23,648 bases of DNA from Candidatus Colimorpha enterica (GTDB lineage: Bacteria > Bacillota > Clostridia > Oscillospirales > CAG-272): positions 9,550-33,197 of the forward strand of contig FR891231.1 in assembly GCA_000433515.1 (NCBI GenBank). The letters are read 5' to 3'. The position numbers and the translations under genes are program-made. Numbering within the stretch: position 1 is the first letter of the stretch; each line of letters opens with the position of its first letter. Positions 1-6,372 of this stretch are shown in pieces. The notes below the pieces were generated by a model. That model did no database searches and was not told the origin of the DNA. It saw only the letters and a list, made by a program, of their open reading frames with translations.

Positions 1-225
1 GGCAACCGCCATTGTCCTGCCGTTCCGCATCGATATGGCAGCGGAATTCGGTATGTATCCGAGCTTTTTTGCGGTAGAAAGAATGAGCTTTTTTGTCGAT
101 TCCCTGACGTCGTCGATCCCGTTCAGCGCGTGTGAAACGGTGTTTACCGAGTACCCGGTGCAGCGGGCAATGTCACTCATGGTGACCTTGTTTCTGTTTC
201 CCTGTGTTTTTGATGGCATAAGCAT
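1..225 (-). CDS. LacI/GalR-family transcriptional regulator, N-terminal part (cut by window edge)
   Basis: Only the first 75 codons are in the window; the sugar-binding domain lies outside. The visible part is a LacI-type DNA-binding head: residues about 13-35 (KVTMSDIARCTGYSVNTVSH) form the helix-turn-helix, followed by ALNG and the hinge-proximal segment KKLGYIPNSAAISMRNGRT. The ATG at 225 is chosen because AGGA lies 6 nt upstream; a second ATG at 219 is possible. The gene is divergent from the glycosidase operon at 605, and the intergenic region carries palindromes with the central CG typical of LacI-family operators. It probably represses that operon and perhaps itself, responding to a sugar released from the target glycan. 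That role is inferred from position and operator type; the ligand cannot be predicted. Confidence 0.9.
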   Translation of the reverse strand, partial: MLMPSKTQGNRNKVTMSDIARCTGYSVNTVSHALNGIDDVRESTKKLILSTAKKLGYIPNSAAISMRNGRTMAVA

Positions 226-254
226 TTCCGATCCTGTGAAATGTCGTTGTAACT

Positions 255-283
255 ATTCTAACATATGCGCGGCGTCAAGTCAA
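255..283 (-). promoter_or_regulatory. Promoter of the lacI-family gene
   Basis: On the minus strand TTGACT (283-278) and TAGAAT (260-255) are separated by 17 bp, placing the start site near 248, about 22 nt upstream of the ATG at 225. The operator palindrome 313-328 lies about 30 bp upstream of its -35 element. Confidence 0.75.
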
Positions 284-312
284 TGACAAGAACGTTATTT
301 TCGGCACAAATA

Positions 313-328
313 ATATTAACGTTAATAT
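313..328. promoter_or_regulatory. Putative LacI-family operator O1 (16-bp perfect palindrome)
   Basis: ATATTAACGTTAATAT is a perfect palindrome with a central CG. Its inner 12 bases are identical to the palindrome at 534-545, next to the promoter of the downstream operon. A degenerate third core AACGTT sits at 291-296, between this site and the lacI promoter. Binding by the adjacent LacI-family protein is inferred. Confidence 0.75.
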
Positions 329-440
329 CGTTTTCCGGATTATTTGAGAAGGTTCGCTCAGCCGGGCTTGCAAGACAGGCCGCCGTTTGCTTCCGCAAGA
401 AGTGTTCCGGGCGAATCCGGATAATTTTTGCTGTCATATT

Positions 441-468
441 GCACAAAAACCGGGTGGCGTTTTTGTGC
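441..468. repeat. Perfect 10-bp inverted repeat upstream of the glycosidase promoter
   Basis: GCACAAAAAC (441-450) and GTTTTTGTGC (459-468) are exact reverse complements with an 8-nt spacer. No T-run follows on the plus strand, so it is not an obvious terminator. It ends 25 bp upstream of the -35 element at 494, a position suited to an activator or second regulator site. Confidence 0.6.
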
Positions 469-493
469 GAGTATACAAATTTCAAAAAAGTGA

Positions 494-522
494 TTGACAA
501 TCGGCGAAAGATGAAGTATAAT
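494..522 (+). promoter_or_regulatory. Consensus sigma-A promoter of the surface-glycan operon
   Basis: TTGACA (494-499), a 17-bp spacer and TATAAT (517-522) match consensus exactly. Transcription should start near 529-530, giving a leader of about 75 nt before the ATG at 605. The operator at 534-545 lies within the first 20 transcribed bases. Confidence 0.9.
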
Positions 523-533
523 CAAATCATAAC

Positions 534-545
534 ATTAACGTTAAT
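534..545. promoter_or_regulatory. Putative LacI-family operator O2 (12-bp perfect palindrome)
   Basis: ATTAACGTTAAT is a perfect palindrome just downstream of the -10 element, at roughly +5 to +16. It repeats the core of the palindrome at 313-328. A repressor bound here would block initiation or early elongation. Confidence 0.8.
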
Positions 546-604
546 AATGATTCGGCCGCAAAAACTGCGGAAAAAAGCAAAGAATGCGGGAAGGAAAGAC
601 GTTT

Positions 605-2593
605 ATGAAAAACAGAATAATTCTGTCGGTGCTGCTTGCTTTGGCACTTGCATTTCTTCAGTCGTGCTCCGGAGAGGGACACGGCGGGGAAACCGGAAGC
701 GGCAAAACCGATGCTGCAACCGGGACAACGGGAGGGAAGCTGATTTTGGACAATGACGGTAAGGGGAAAATCATATTTGACGGAGATGCCGATTCGTATT
801 CCGATCTTTCGGTGAGGGAGGGAATGCCGCTTTTCGGGAAACAGGCGCTTTATGTCTCCGGATGCCGCACCTTCAGACGAGACATCCCGGAGCTTCTGAA
901 TCTCCGCTCAAGAACAGCGCGGTTTTCGCTTCCGATTACCGGAGCTGCCGATGAAAAGTCAGTGAATGAGTATATGCGCTCGACGATGTATGACCTTTCC
1001 GGGTTCGGAAATATCATAAGAAAGTACTCGACCCCGCTGTGGCACGTTGCCTACGTCTCGGCGGCTGTAACGGATGAGGCAAGGAGGGATTATCCGCAGA
1101 ATCCGGAGTTCTGCGAGCCGGATTATGCAATCTTTGATCCCGCATGGACGACAGCGGCAAAATATATGGCGGAGCGCGGCATGAGAAGCCTCTATGAGAT
1201 ATGGAACGAGCCTGACATGGTCGGCTTCATGACCAATTTTGACTGGGACGGATATATAAGGCTGTATCTCCACGCTTCTCAGGCGATAAAGAGCGGCGAT
1301 CCTGATGCCGTTGTCGGAGGACCGGCACTTGCGGATATGGGGACGCTGGGGTACGGCAACTATGAGAAATTCATAAAAGCGGTGAATTCCGCCGGCGCGC
1401 CCCTCGATTTTGTTTCGGCTCACTATTATGCCAATTCAAAGACACATACCCTGAAGGAGCTGCTTTCCGACCTGAGAAAAGGGCTTGACGGCAACAGCGG
1501 CACTTCGATCATCTTTACCGAATTCAATGTATACACACCGGAGATGTCGGAGTGGACGGTTCCGATAGCTGAAAGAACCGATTTCACCCTTCAGACAACG
1601 AAAATTCTGCCTGACGCGCTTGATGCGATACAGTTTCTCAATTCCTGCACCGACGTCACGCAGGTGCAGTGGGCAACGCTTTCGACGGATAACGGCGCGT
1701 TCGGTATAATCACGCCGGACGGGAAAAAGACTCCGCTTTACCACCTGCTGAACATCTGCGCGCATATGCCGGCGGAGAGCGTGAGAACCGTTATCGGCAG
1801 CAAGGGAATATCCGCTATGGCTTCAGCCGGTAAAGACCGTGCCGGGGCGCTTCTCTGGAACACCGACAAAAAGAAGGCGCAGAAAATATCCTACCGGATA
1901 GAGGGAATCCCGTATGAAAGCTACGGCATAACCGTTTACCGCATCGACCCCGCTCACTCGTCGGTGCTTGAGGGCGGTAACGGAGATGGGCTTGAGGCTG
2001 TTACGGCGTATGAAAACGTGTCAGGCGACTCGTTCGTGTGGGAAGGAACGATACCCGCATACGGCGCGGTTTACATTTCGCTGACGACCGGAAGCGAACC
2101 GGAGTCCGAAAGGCGTCCGGAGGTCGGGAAGATAATCCGGGTCGATAATCTGTATAAAAACCGTGAGGATACCTCTTATGCCGATTTCGACGAATTTACC
2201 TCGACGGCAAGGGTCGGCACCGGAGACAGCGAGGATTCGGAAGGGCTTGTTTATATTACATATTCGGAGCTTCCGGACAGGCTGAATGCCGCTGTGACCG
2301 CCGTCAATGACATGAGCGGCATAAAGCACTGCGGAATGAGGATAGACTATCATACACCTGACGGCTGGAGCCGCTCTGTGATGTACGGGCTTGTCGGAAA
2401 AAACGGAGGGAAAATACCCTTCGGAACGTGCAGGGAGGCGGATGCATTCTTCCCCCTGACCGCCGGCGACAATATTATTGAAGTCAGGAAGAACGCGCCG
2501 GAAAGCTGGGACGGAAAAGCAGTGGTTTCGTTTGATATTGAGGGTACCGGCAGATGGACGGAAGCGGTATTCACGCTTACGGAGACCGGATGA
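605..2593 (+). CDS. Lipoprotein glycoside hydrolase of clan GH-A (GH39-like)
   Basis: The 662-residue protein starts at the ATG at 605, 6 nt after AAGGAAAG; an in-frame ATG at 584 lacks a ribosome site and would spoil the signal peptide. Residues 1-20 form a lipoprotein signal ending in the lipobox LQSC (Cys21), followed by a Gly/Ser/Thr-rich linker, so it should be tethered outside the membrane. The catalytic barrel shows YEIWNEPD with the predicted acid/base Glu202, SAHYY, and FTEFN with the predicted nucleophile Glu306. The ExWNEP and TE spacing resembles GH39 enzymes (xylosidases, iduronidases) but the substrate cannot be assigned. Residues from about 400 look like beta-sandwich accessory domains. 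It is first in an operon with a solute-binding lipoprotein 26 nt downstream and sits under LacI-type operators, suggesting glycan breakdown at the cell surface. Family level is fairly sure; activity is inferred. Confidence 0.72.
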   Translation: MKNRIILSVLLALALAFLQSCSGEGHGGETGSGKTDAATGTTGGKLILDNDGKGKIIFDGDADSYSDLSVREGMPLFGKQALYVSGCRTFRRDIPELLNLRSRTARFSLPITGAADEKSVNEYMRSTMYDLSGFGNIIRKYSTPLWHVAYVSAAVTDEARRDYPQNPEFCEPDYAIFDPAWTTAAKYMAERGMRSLYEIWNEPDMVGFMTNFDWDGYIRLYLHASQAIKSGDPDAVVGGPALADMGTLGYGNYEKFIKAVNSAGAPLDFVSAHYYANSKTHTLKELLSDLRKGLDGNSGTSIIFTEFNVYTPEMSEWTVPIAERTDFTLQTTKILPDALDAIQFLNSCTDVTQVQWATLSTDNGAFGIITPDGKKTPLYHLLNICAHMPAESVRTVIGSKGISAMASAGKDRAGALLWNTDKKKAQKISYRIEGIPYESYGITVYRIDPAHSSVLEGGNGDGLEAVTAYENVSGDSFVWEGTIPAYGAVYISLTTGSEPESERRPEVGKIIRVDNLYKNREDTSYADFDEFTSTARVGTGDSEDSEGLVYITYSELPDRLNAAVTAVNDMSGIKHCGMRIDYHTPDGWSRSVMYGLVGKNGGKIPFGTCREADAFFPLTAGDNIIEVRKNAPESWDGKAVVSFDIEGTGRWTEAVFTLTETG

Positions 2594-2619
2594 ACGGATA
2601 AATAATCAGGAGGACGGAT

Positions 2620-4089
2620 ATGAAAAACAAAAAGAAGATTCTTGCCGCACTTTTTGCAATGGCGGTGCTTGCCGGAGCAGTCTCCTGCTCAAAGGGCGGA
2701 GCCGGCACAGGCTCGACAGGGAGCAGGGAAACGGGCGGGAGCGGCACGTCCGACGGCTTTGACCTGCTTCCCGATAAAAAATGGAATGGGGCGGAGTACT
2801 CGGTGCTCAATGCCGAGCTTGCGTCGATAGAAGGCGCACTCGGAGCCGATTTTGAAAGCGACGATTCTGCCGTGTCACCGATACCCGCATCGGTTTACCG
2901 GCGGAACATGGCGGTTGAGGAACGCTTCGGTGTGAAGATCACGCATTTCCCGACGCAGAGCCTGTATGACGTTTTGAGCTCGACTGTCGGAAGCGGCGAC
3001 CTTGACTATCATGCCGTTTACGGCGATTACAATTCGATGTCAAATCTCTCAGCAGGTAAGTACCTTATGAACCTGAGAGACATTCCGCACATTGATTTCA
3101 CCGCTCCGTGGTGGAATCAGGCGGCGCAGGACAGCCTGACCGTCGGCGGCAGACAGTATCTTGCGATAAACGACGTGCCGTACAGCACGCTTGTCACCTC
3201 GCACTGTATGTACTTCAACAAGAGCATAGCATCGGAAAATCAGGGGACCGTCGGCAATCCCTACGATTATGTTTTTGACGGGACATGGACGATCGATAAG
3301 CTCATCACGACCTCCCGCGGGATCGCAAAGGACAACGGAGATTCTGTCTGGAATGAGGAGGATCTGTACGGGGTGACCTTCCCGATAGGCTCGCTGACTA
3401 TGCTCGGCGTTGCCTTCGGCGAAAGCGTGTATCCCGTGAAGATAGCTGACGGAGAGATAGTTGAGACAGACGAGGCAAAGTGGGCGGACATGATATCGAA
3501 GATATACACCCTTTGCTACGACAACGAGAACGGCACATATGTGGGAAGCCATCTGTCAGAGACTCCGATGACGATGTTCACGCAGTCGAAGAGCCTGTAC
3601 TATATAGGAGCACTCTGCGACGCTCCCATGTATTTCAGGGGCATGGAGGATGATTTCGGTATCCTTCCGCTGCCGAAATATGATGAAAAGCAGGAGGAAT
3701 ACCGAACGCCTCTCAGCGGAGCGTCTCTTATGCTCGGAGTATCTACGCTTCCGGACAAGGACGCACTTGAGTTCATCGGCATAATTACCGAGGCAATGGC
3801 GATAAAGAGCCATGAGCTTCTCCGTTCCGCGGTCTATGAGACGGTTTTTGAAAATCAGCTCACCCGCGACGAGGAATCGAAAAAGACCATGACGCTGATA
3901 GTGAACGGGCTTTATGCCGACTTTGTGTTTGTCCATGCGGCGGGAGTCGGAGGCGGATATTACGGCGAGATACATATGCTTATGGACCAGAAGAGCGATG
4001 CCTATGCCTCGGCAAGGAGAAGAAACAAGACGAGAGTGGAGAATTACTACAAGGGCATTCTCGACATCTATAAAGGGCTTGATGACTGA
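2620..4089 (+). CDS. Extracellular solute-binding lipoprotein (family 1-like)
   Basis: This 489-residue protein begins with a charged lysine cluster, a hydrophobic core and a lipobox-like AVSC (Cys23), then a Gly/Ser/Thr-rich linker. The ATG follows AGGAGG at about 6 nt. The body contains features of ABC sugar-binding proteins: an alternating alpha/beta pattern, a YDYVFDGTWTIDKL segment resembling the DGTWTWD stretch common in clostridial members, EEDLYGVTFP, and FGILPLPKYDEKQEEY. Such proteins normally deliver oligosaccharides to ABC permeases. No permease or ATPase gene is nearby, so it either serves a transporter encoded elsewhere or acts as a surface glycan-binding protein. It is cotranscribed with the glycosidase in front of it and separated by 72 nt from the LamG-like gene behind it. 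The family is recognised by pattern; the ligand is unknown. Confidence 0.75.
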   Translation: MKNKKKILAALFAMAVLAGAVSCSKGGAGTGSTGSRETGGSGTSDGFDLLPDKKWNGAEYSVLNAELASIEGALGADFESDDSAVSPIPASVYRRNMAVEERFGVKITHFPTQSLYDVLSSTVGSGDLDYHAVYGDYNSMSNLSAGKYLMNLRDIPHIDFTAPWWNQAAQDSLTVGGRQYLAINDVPYSTLVTSHCMYFNKSIASENQGTVGNPYDYVFDGTWTIDKLITTSRGIAKDNGDSVWNEEDLYGVTFPIGSLTMLGVAFGESVYPVKIADGEIVETDEAKWADMISKIYTLCYDNENGTYVGSHLSETPMTMFTQSKSLYYIGALCDAPMYFRGMEDDFGILPLPKYDEKQEEYRTPLSGASLMLGVSTLPDKDALEFIGIITEAMAIKSHELLRSAVYETVFENQLTRDEESKKTMTLIVNGLYADFVFVHAAGVGGGYYGEIHMLMDQKSDAYASARRRNKTRVENYYKGILDIYKGLDD

Positions 4090-4100
4090 AAATATCCCGG

Positions 4101-4145
4101 GCGGATGCGGGATTAAACGATCCGCAGATGCATTCTTGTAATGCA
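4101..4145 (+). repeat. Two intercistronic hairpins before the LamG-like gene
   Basis: GCGGAT (4101-4106) can pair with ATCCGC (4120-4125), and TGCATT (4129-4134) with AATGCA (4140-4145). No T-run follows, so termination is unlikely; mRNA processing or stability is possible. The second hairpin covers an in-frame ATG at 4141, arguing against that start. Confidence 0.5.
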
Positions 4146-4161
4146 GGAAAGAGGTAACGCT

Positions 4162-5211
4162 ATGGTGAAGAGACTGTTTTGCGTGCTTGCGCTGATGCTG
4201 GCGCTGTCCCTCGGAATATCGGCTGCCGTTCCGTATGATTTCGGCGGCGGAGTCGTATATTACGGCTTCGATGATCAGGCGGCAACAGACGGAGGAGAGG
4301 GAAAGCTGAACGGAAGGTTCGTGGGAGACGGGATTGAGATCGTTGACGGACTCGGCGGCGGCTGCGCGGTGAAGATGAATTCAGACAGCTACGTTGAGAT
4401 ACCGGTCGCTGCGACCTGCCCGTCGGAGACAATGTCAGTCATCGTCTGGTTCAGAACCGACCGTCTCAACGGCGCATGGAACCGGATAATATCGACGGGA
4501 GTATGGGGCGAACAGGCGGCACCGGGAATACTTGTCGGGGTGTTCCATACGGACGATGCCGATTATGTGGCTTTCGGTATCGGTGCCGACGATGCAAAGA
4601 AGAACAAGTGGGATCTTATCGGCGCTCCGGAGGGGGCTACTCCTTACGGTCTTGACGACGGGAAGTGGCACTGCATCGGATATACCGTCGGAGAGGGAAG
4701 CGGCGCGCTTTACCTTGACGGGGAGCAGATCCATGTCTTTGAGTACAGCGCAGAGGACTGTTCCACGGTCACATACGAGGAATCTGCCTGCATCGGCGGC
4801 TTTCTCTACTACGGAAACATGAACGAGCCGTTCTCCGGGACGGTCGATGAGGTTTACTTTATCCCGTCGGTCGTGGGAGCGGATGCGATGAAGGCTTACT
4901 ATGACGCTGAAACTCAGGGAAAAATAACCCATGTAAAGACCGACCCGCCGGCAGCCACCGACGGATCGGATTCACCGGCTGTTTCGACTGAGCCTGACAG
5001 CGGAGAGACCTCTGAAAAGCCCGCAGCGTCCTCCGCACAGATTACCACCGACGCTCCGGACAGCGGCAAAAATACCGGCAGCGAAACAAAACCGGCTCCC
5101 GGCGACAGGAACGGAGCACCTGTATGGGTGTATATCGCTGTCACTGCGGTGATTGTCATTGCTGCGGCTGCCGCGGTTGTTATTGCAAAGAAAAAAACAA
5201 ATAAAAAGTAA
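4162..5211 (+). CDS. Secreted LamG/concanavalin A-like protein with C-terminal membrane anchor
   Basis: Starting at the ATG at 4162 (AGAGG 7 nt upstream) gives 349 residues and a clean signal peptide, residues 1 to about 22 (ending ISAA). Residues about 25-240 resemble a LamG/concanavalin A-like jelly roll: YYGFDDQAATDGG at the start, MSVIVWFRTD, GKWHCIGYTV, GALYLDGEQI and SGTVDEVYFIPS near the end, the usual order in this fold. A Ser/Thr/Pro-rich linker (about 255-315) leads to one hydrophobic helix (about 319-340) and a KKKTNKK tail. There is no clear LPxTG motif, so it is probably held by the transmembrane helix. Such domains usually bind carbohydrate, in keeping with the glycosidase and binding protein upstream. 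The specific ligand is unknown. Confidence 0.72.
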   Translation: MVKRLFCVLALMLALSLGISAAVPYDFGGGVVYYGFDDQAATDGGEGKLNGRFVGDGIEIVDGLGGGCAVKMNSDSYVEIPVAATCPSETMSVIVWFRTDRLNGAWNRIISTGVWGEQAAPGILVGVFHTDDADYVAFGIGADDAKKNKWDLIGAPEGATPYGLDDGKWHCIGYTVGEGSGALYLDGEQIHVFEYSAEDCSTVTYEESACIGGFLYYGNMNEPFSGTVDEVYFIPSVVGADAMKAYYDAETQGKITHVKTDPPAATDGSDSPAVSTEPDSGETSEKPAASSAQITTDAPDSGKNTGSETKPAPGDRNGAPVWVYIAVTAVIVIAAAAAVVIAKKKTNKK

Positions 5212-5223
5212 GGAGAAAAAACA

Positions 5224-5946
5224 ATGAAAAAAACGGCTTTGATCCTATTTGCGGTGCTTCTTGTGCTTGTCCCGACGTTCCGCGCTACCGCGTATGACAC
5301 GGCGGACGGTCACGCGGTCATGGATTTTGCGACCGAGGTCACCGCGGGCGAACAGAAGGTAAACGAGGCGATGCTCATCACCAGCAACACGATCGGCGGG
5401 GAAGGCACGATTGCCGGCACGAGGATCGAAAACGGCGAGCTGAAAATTCCGGCGGCGGGAACCGGGATCGTTTTCGTCAGCTATCTCAAGCCCAACACAT
5501 GGGGAGCCACCGACTTTACGGTCGATCTTGACAGACTGAAATTCATCGCGTTCAATTATAAGACAGACTCCGACGCGAAGATCTTTGTATATTTCGAGAC
5601 AGCTGCGACCGAGGGCGGGGACGGCATAAGCTATGCTGCCGGAGTCATTGAGCACTGGGTGCTTCCCGCAACCGGCGGAGAGTATAAGACCGTTGTTGCC
5701 GCCGTCCCGGCAAATGCCGCAGGCACACTGAAGCATTGGCGCGTCGACCGCCTTATTGAAGGTACTGAGGAAACGGAGGTTTCGGTGAAGAGCATCGGCT
5801 TCTTCGCAAACGAAGCTGCGGCGAAGGAGTACTATGAGCCGAAGAATCCCCCGACGCCTCCGACACCCGATACAGGGGATGTCATGCTTGCCGTGTCACT
5901 TGCCGCGGTATCCGGTGCGGTTGTCCTTGTACGCAAAAAGAGATGA
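5224..5946 (+). CDS. Small secreted surface protein with sortase-like PDTGD tail
   Basis: The 240-residue product has a typical signal peptide (residues 1-23, KK start, ending RATA), a beta-rich body of about 180 residues without a family I recognise, then a proline-rich stretch (NPPTPPTPDTGD), a hydrophobic helix and a VRKKR tail. PxTGD followed by a helix and basic residues is a variant of the sortase sorting signal common in Clostridia, so covalent wall attachment is likely. AAGGAG precedes the ATG, and the gene lies 12 nt after the LamG-like gene, so it is the last gene of the operon. The body, with FVSYLKPNTWGATDFTVDLDRLKFIAFNYKT, may be a carbohydrate-binding sandwich; this is only a guess from strand pattern and context. 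No sortase gene is in the window. Confidence 0.68.
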   Translation: MKKTALILFAVLLVLVPTFRATAYDTADGHAVMDFATEVTAGEQKVNEAMLITSNTIGGEGTIAGTRIENGELKIPAAGTGIVFVSYLKPNTWGATDFTVDLDRLKFIAFNYKTDSDAKIFVYFETAATEGGDGISYAAGVIEHWVLPATGGEYKTVVAAVPANAAGTLKHWRVDRLIEGTEETEVSVKSIGFFANEAAAKEYYEPKNPPTPPTPDTGDVMLAVSLAAVSGAVVLVRKKR

Positions 5947-6027
5947 TCCGGCTCCGGGGAGGATACCGGCTGAGCTGACACCTCACGGCATCTGCGGCGG
6001 CACGGCAGATGACTTTGGGAGATAAAG

Positions 6028-6069
6028 AAAAAGGTGTTAAAAACCCGGAACGGATTTTTAACACCTTTT

Positions 6070-6070
<1 letters not shown>
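6028..6070. terminator. Bidirectional terminator between surface operon and tRNA-Ala
   Basis: Bases 6028-6043 and 6055-6070 are perfect 16-bp reverse complements (core GGTGTTAAAAA) around an 11-nt loop. A-tract and T-tract ends make it work on both strands, ending the operon on the plus strand and the tRNA on the minus strand. Confidence 0.9.
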
Positions 6071-6145
<75 letters not shown>

Positions 6146-6177
6146 GCCTTGCCGGACAAACGATATCCGACGGTGTT

Positions 6178-6206
6178 ATTATATCAGAAAACAAGCCGTT
6201 TGTCAA
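6178..6206 (-). promoter_or_regulatory. Promoter of tRNA-Ala
   Basis: On the minus strand TTGACA (6206-6201), 17 bp and TATAAT (6183-6178) match consensus exactly, with a start near 6171, about 26 nt upstream of the tRNA. Confidence 0.9.
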
Positions 6207-6270
6207 TACGTCAGAGTGATATTTTTCGCGAAATAATTCGGCAATACTCCGCAAAAAGCGGGAAAAACGA

Positions 6271-6299
6271 TTGACAACGGCGGTCTTACAATGTATAAT
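6271..6299 (+). promoter_or_regulatory. Promoter of proS
   Basis: TTGACA (6271-6276), 17 bp and TATAAT (6294-6299) give a start near 6306 and a leader of about 67 nt. The leader has a 7-bp hairpin, CCCGCGC (6317-6323) with GCGCGGG (6337-6343). It is too short for a T-box. The promoter excludes translation starting upstream of 6300. Confidence 0.9.
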
Positions 6300-6372
6300 T
6301 ATATATTATATCAAAACCCGCGCGGAACCGGCTGAAGCGCGGGTGCAGCAGCGCCGGAGAAACGGAATTGAA

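Noticed and set aside
4141..4161. Start of the LamG-like gene at the ATG at 4141
   Set aside because: It lies in the arm of a hairpin, has no ribosome site, and would place polar residues before a clean signal peptide starting at 4162.
6271..6372. N-terminal extension of ProS from a TTG at 6271
   Set aside because: The TTG is the -35 element itself and the -10 element lies within the extension; the family N-terminus matches the ATG at 6373.
6300..6372. T-box riboswitch before proS
   Set aside because: The leader is only about 67 nt, with no specifier stem, T-box sequence or terminator.
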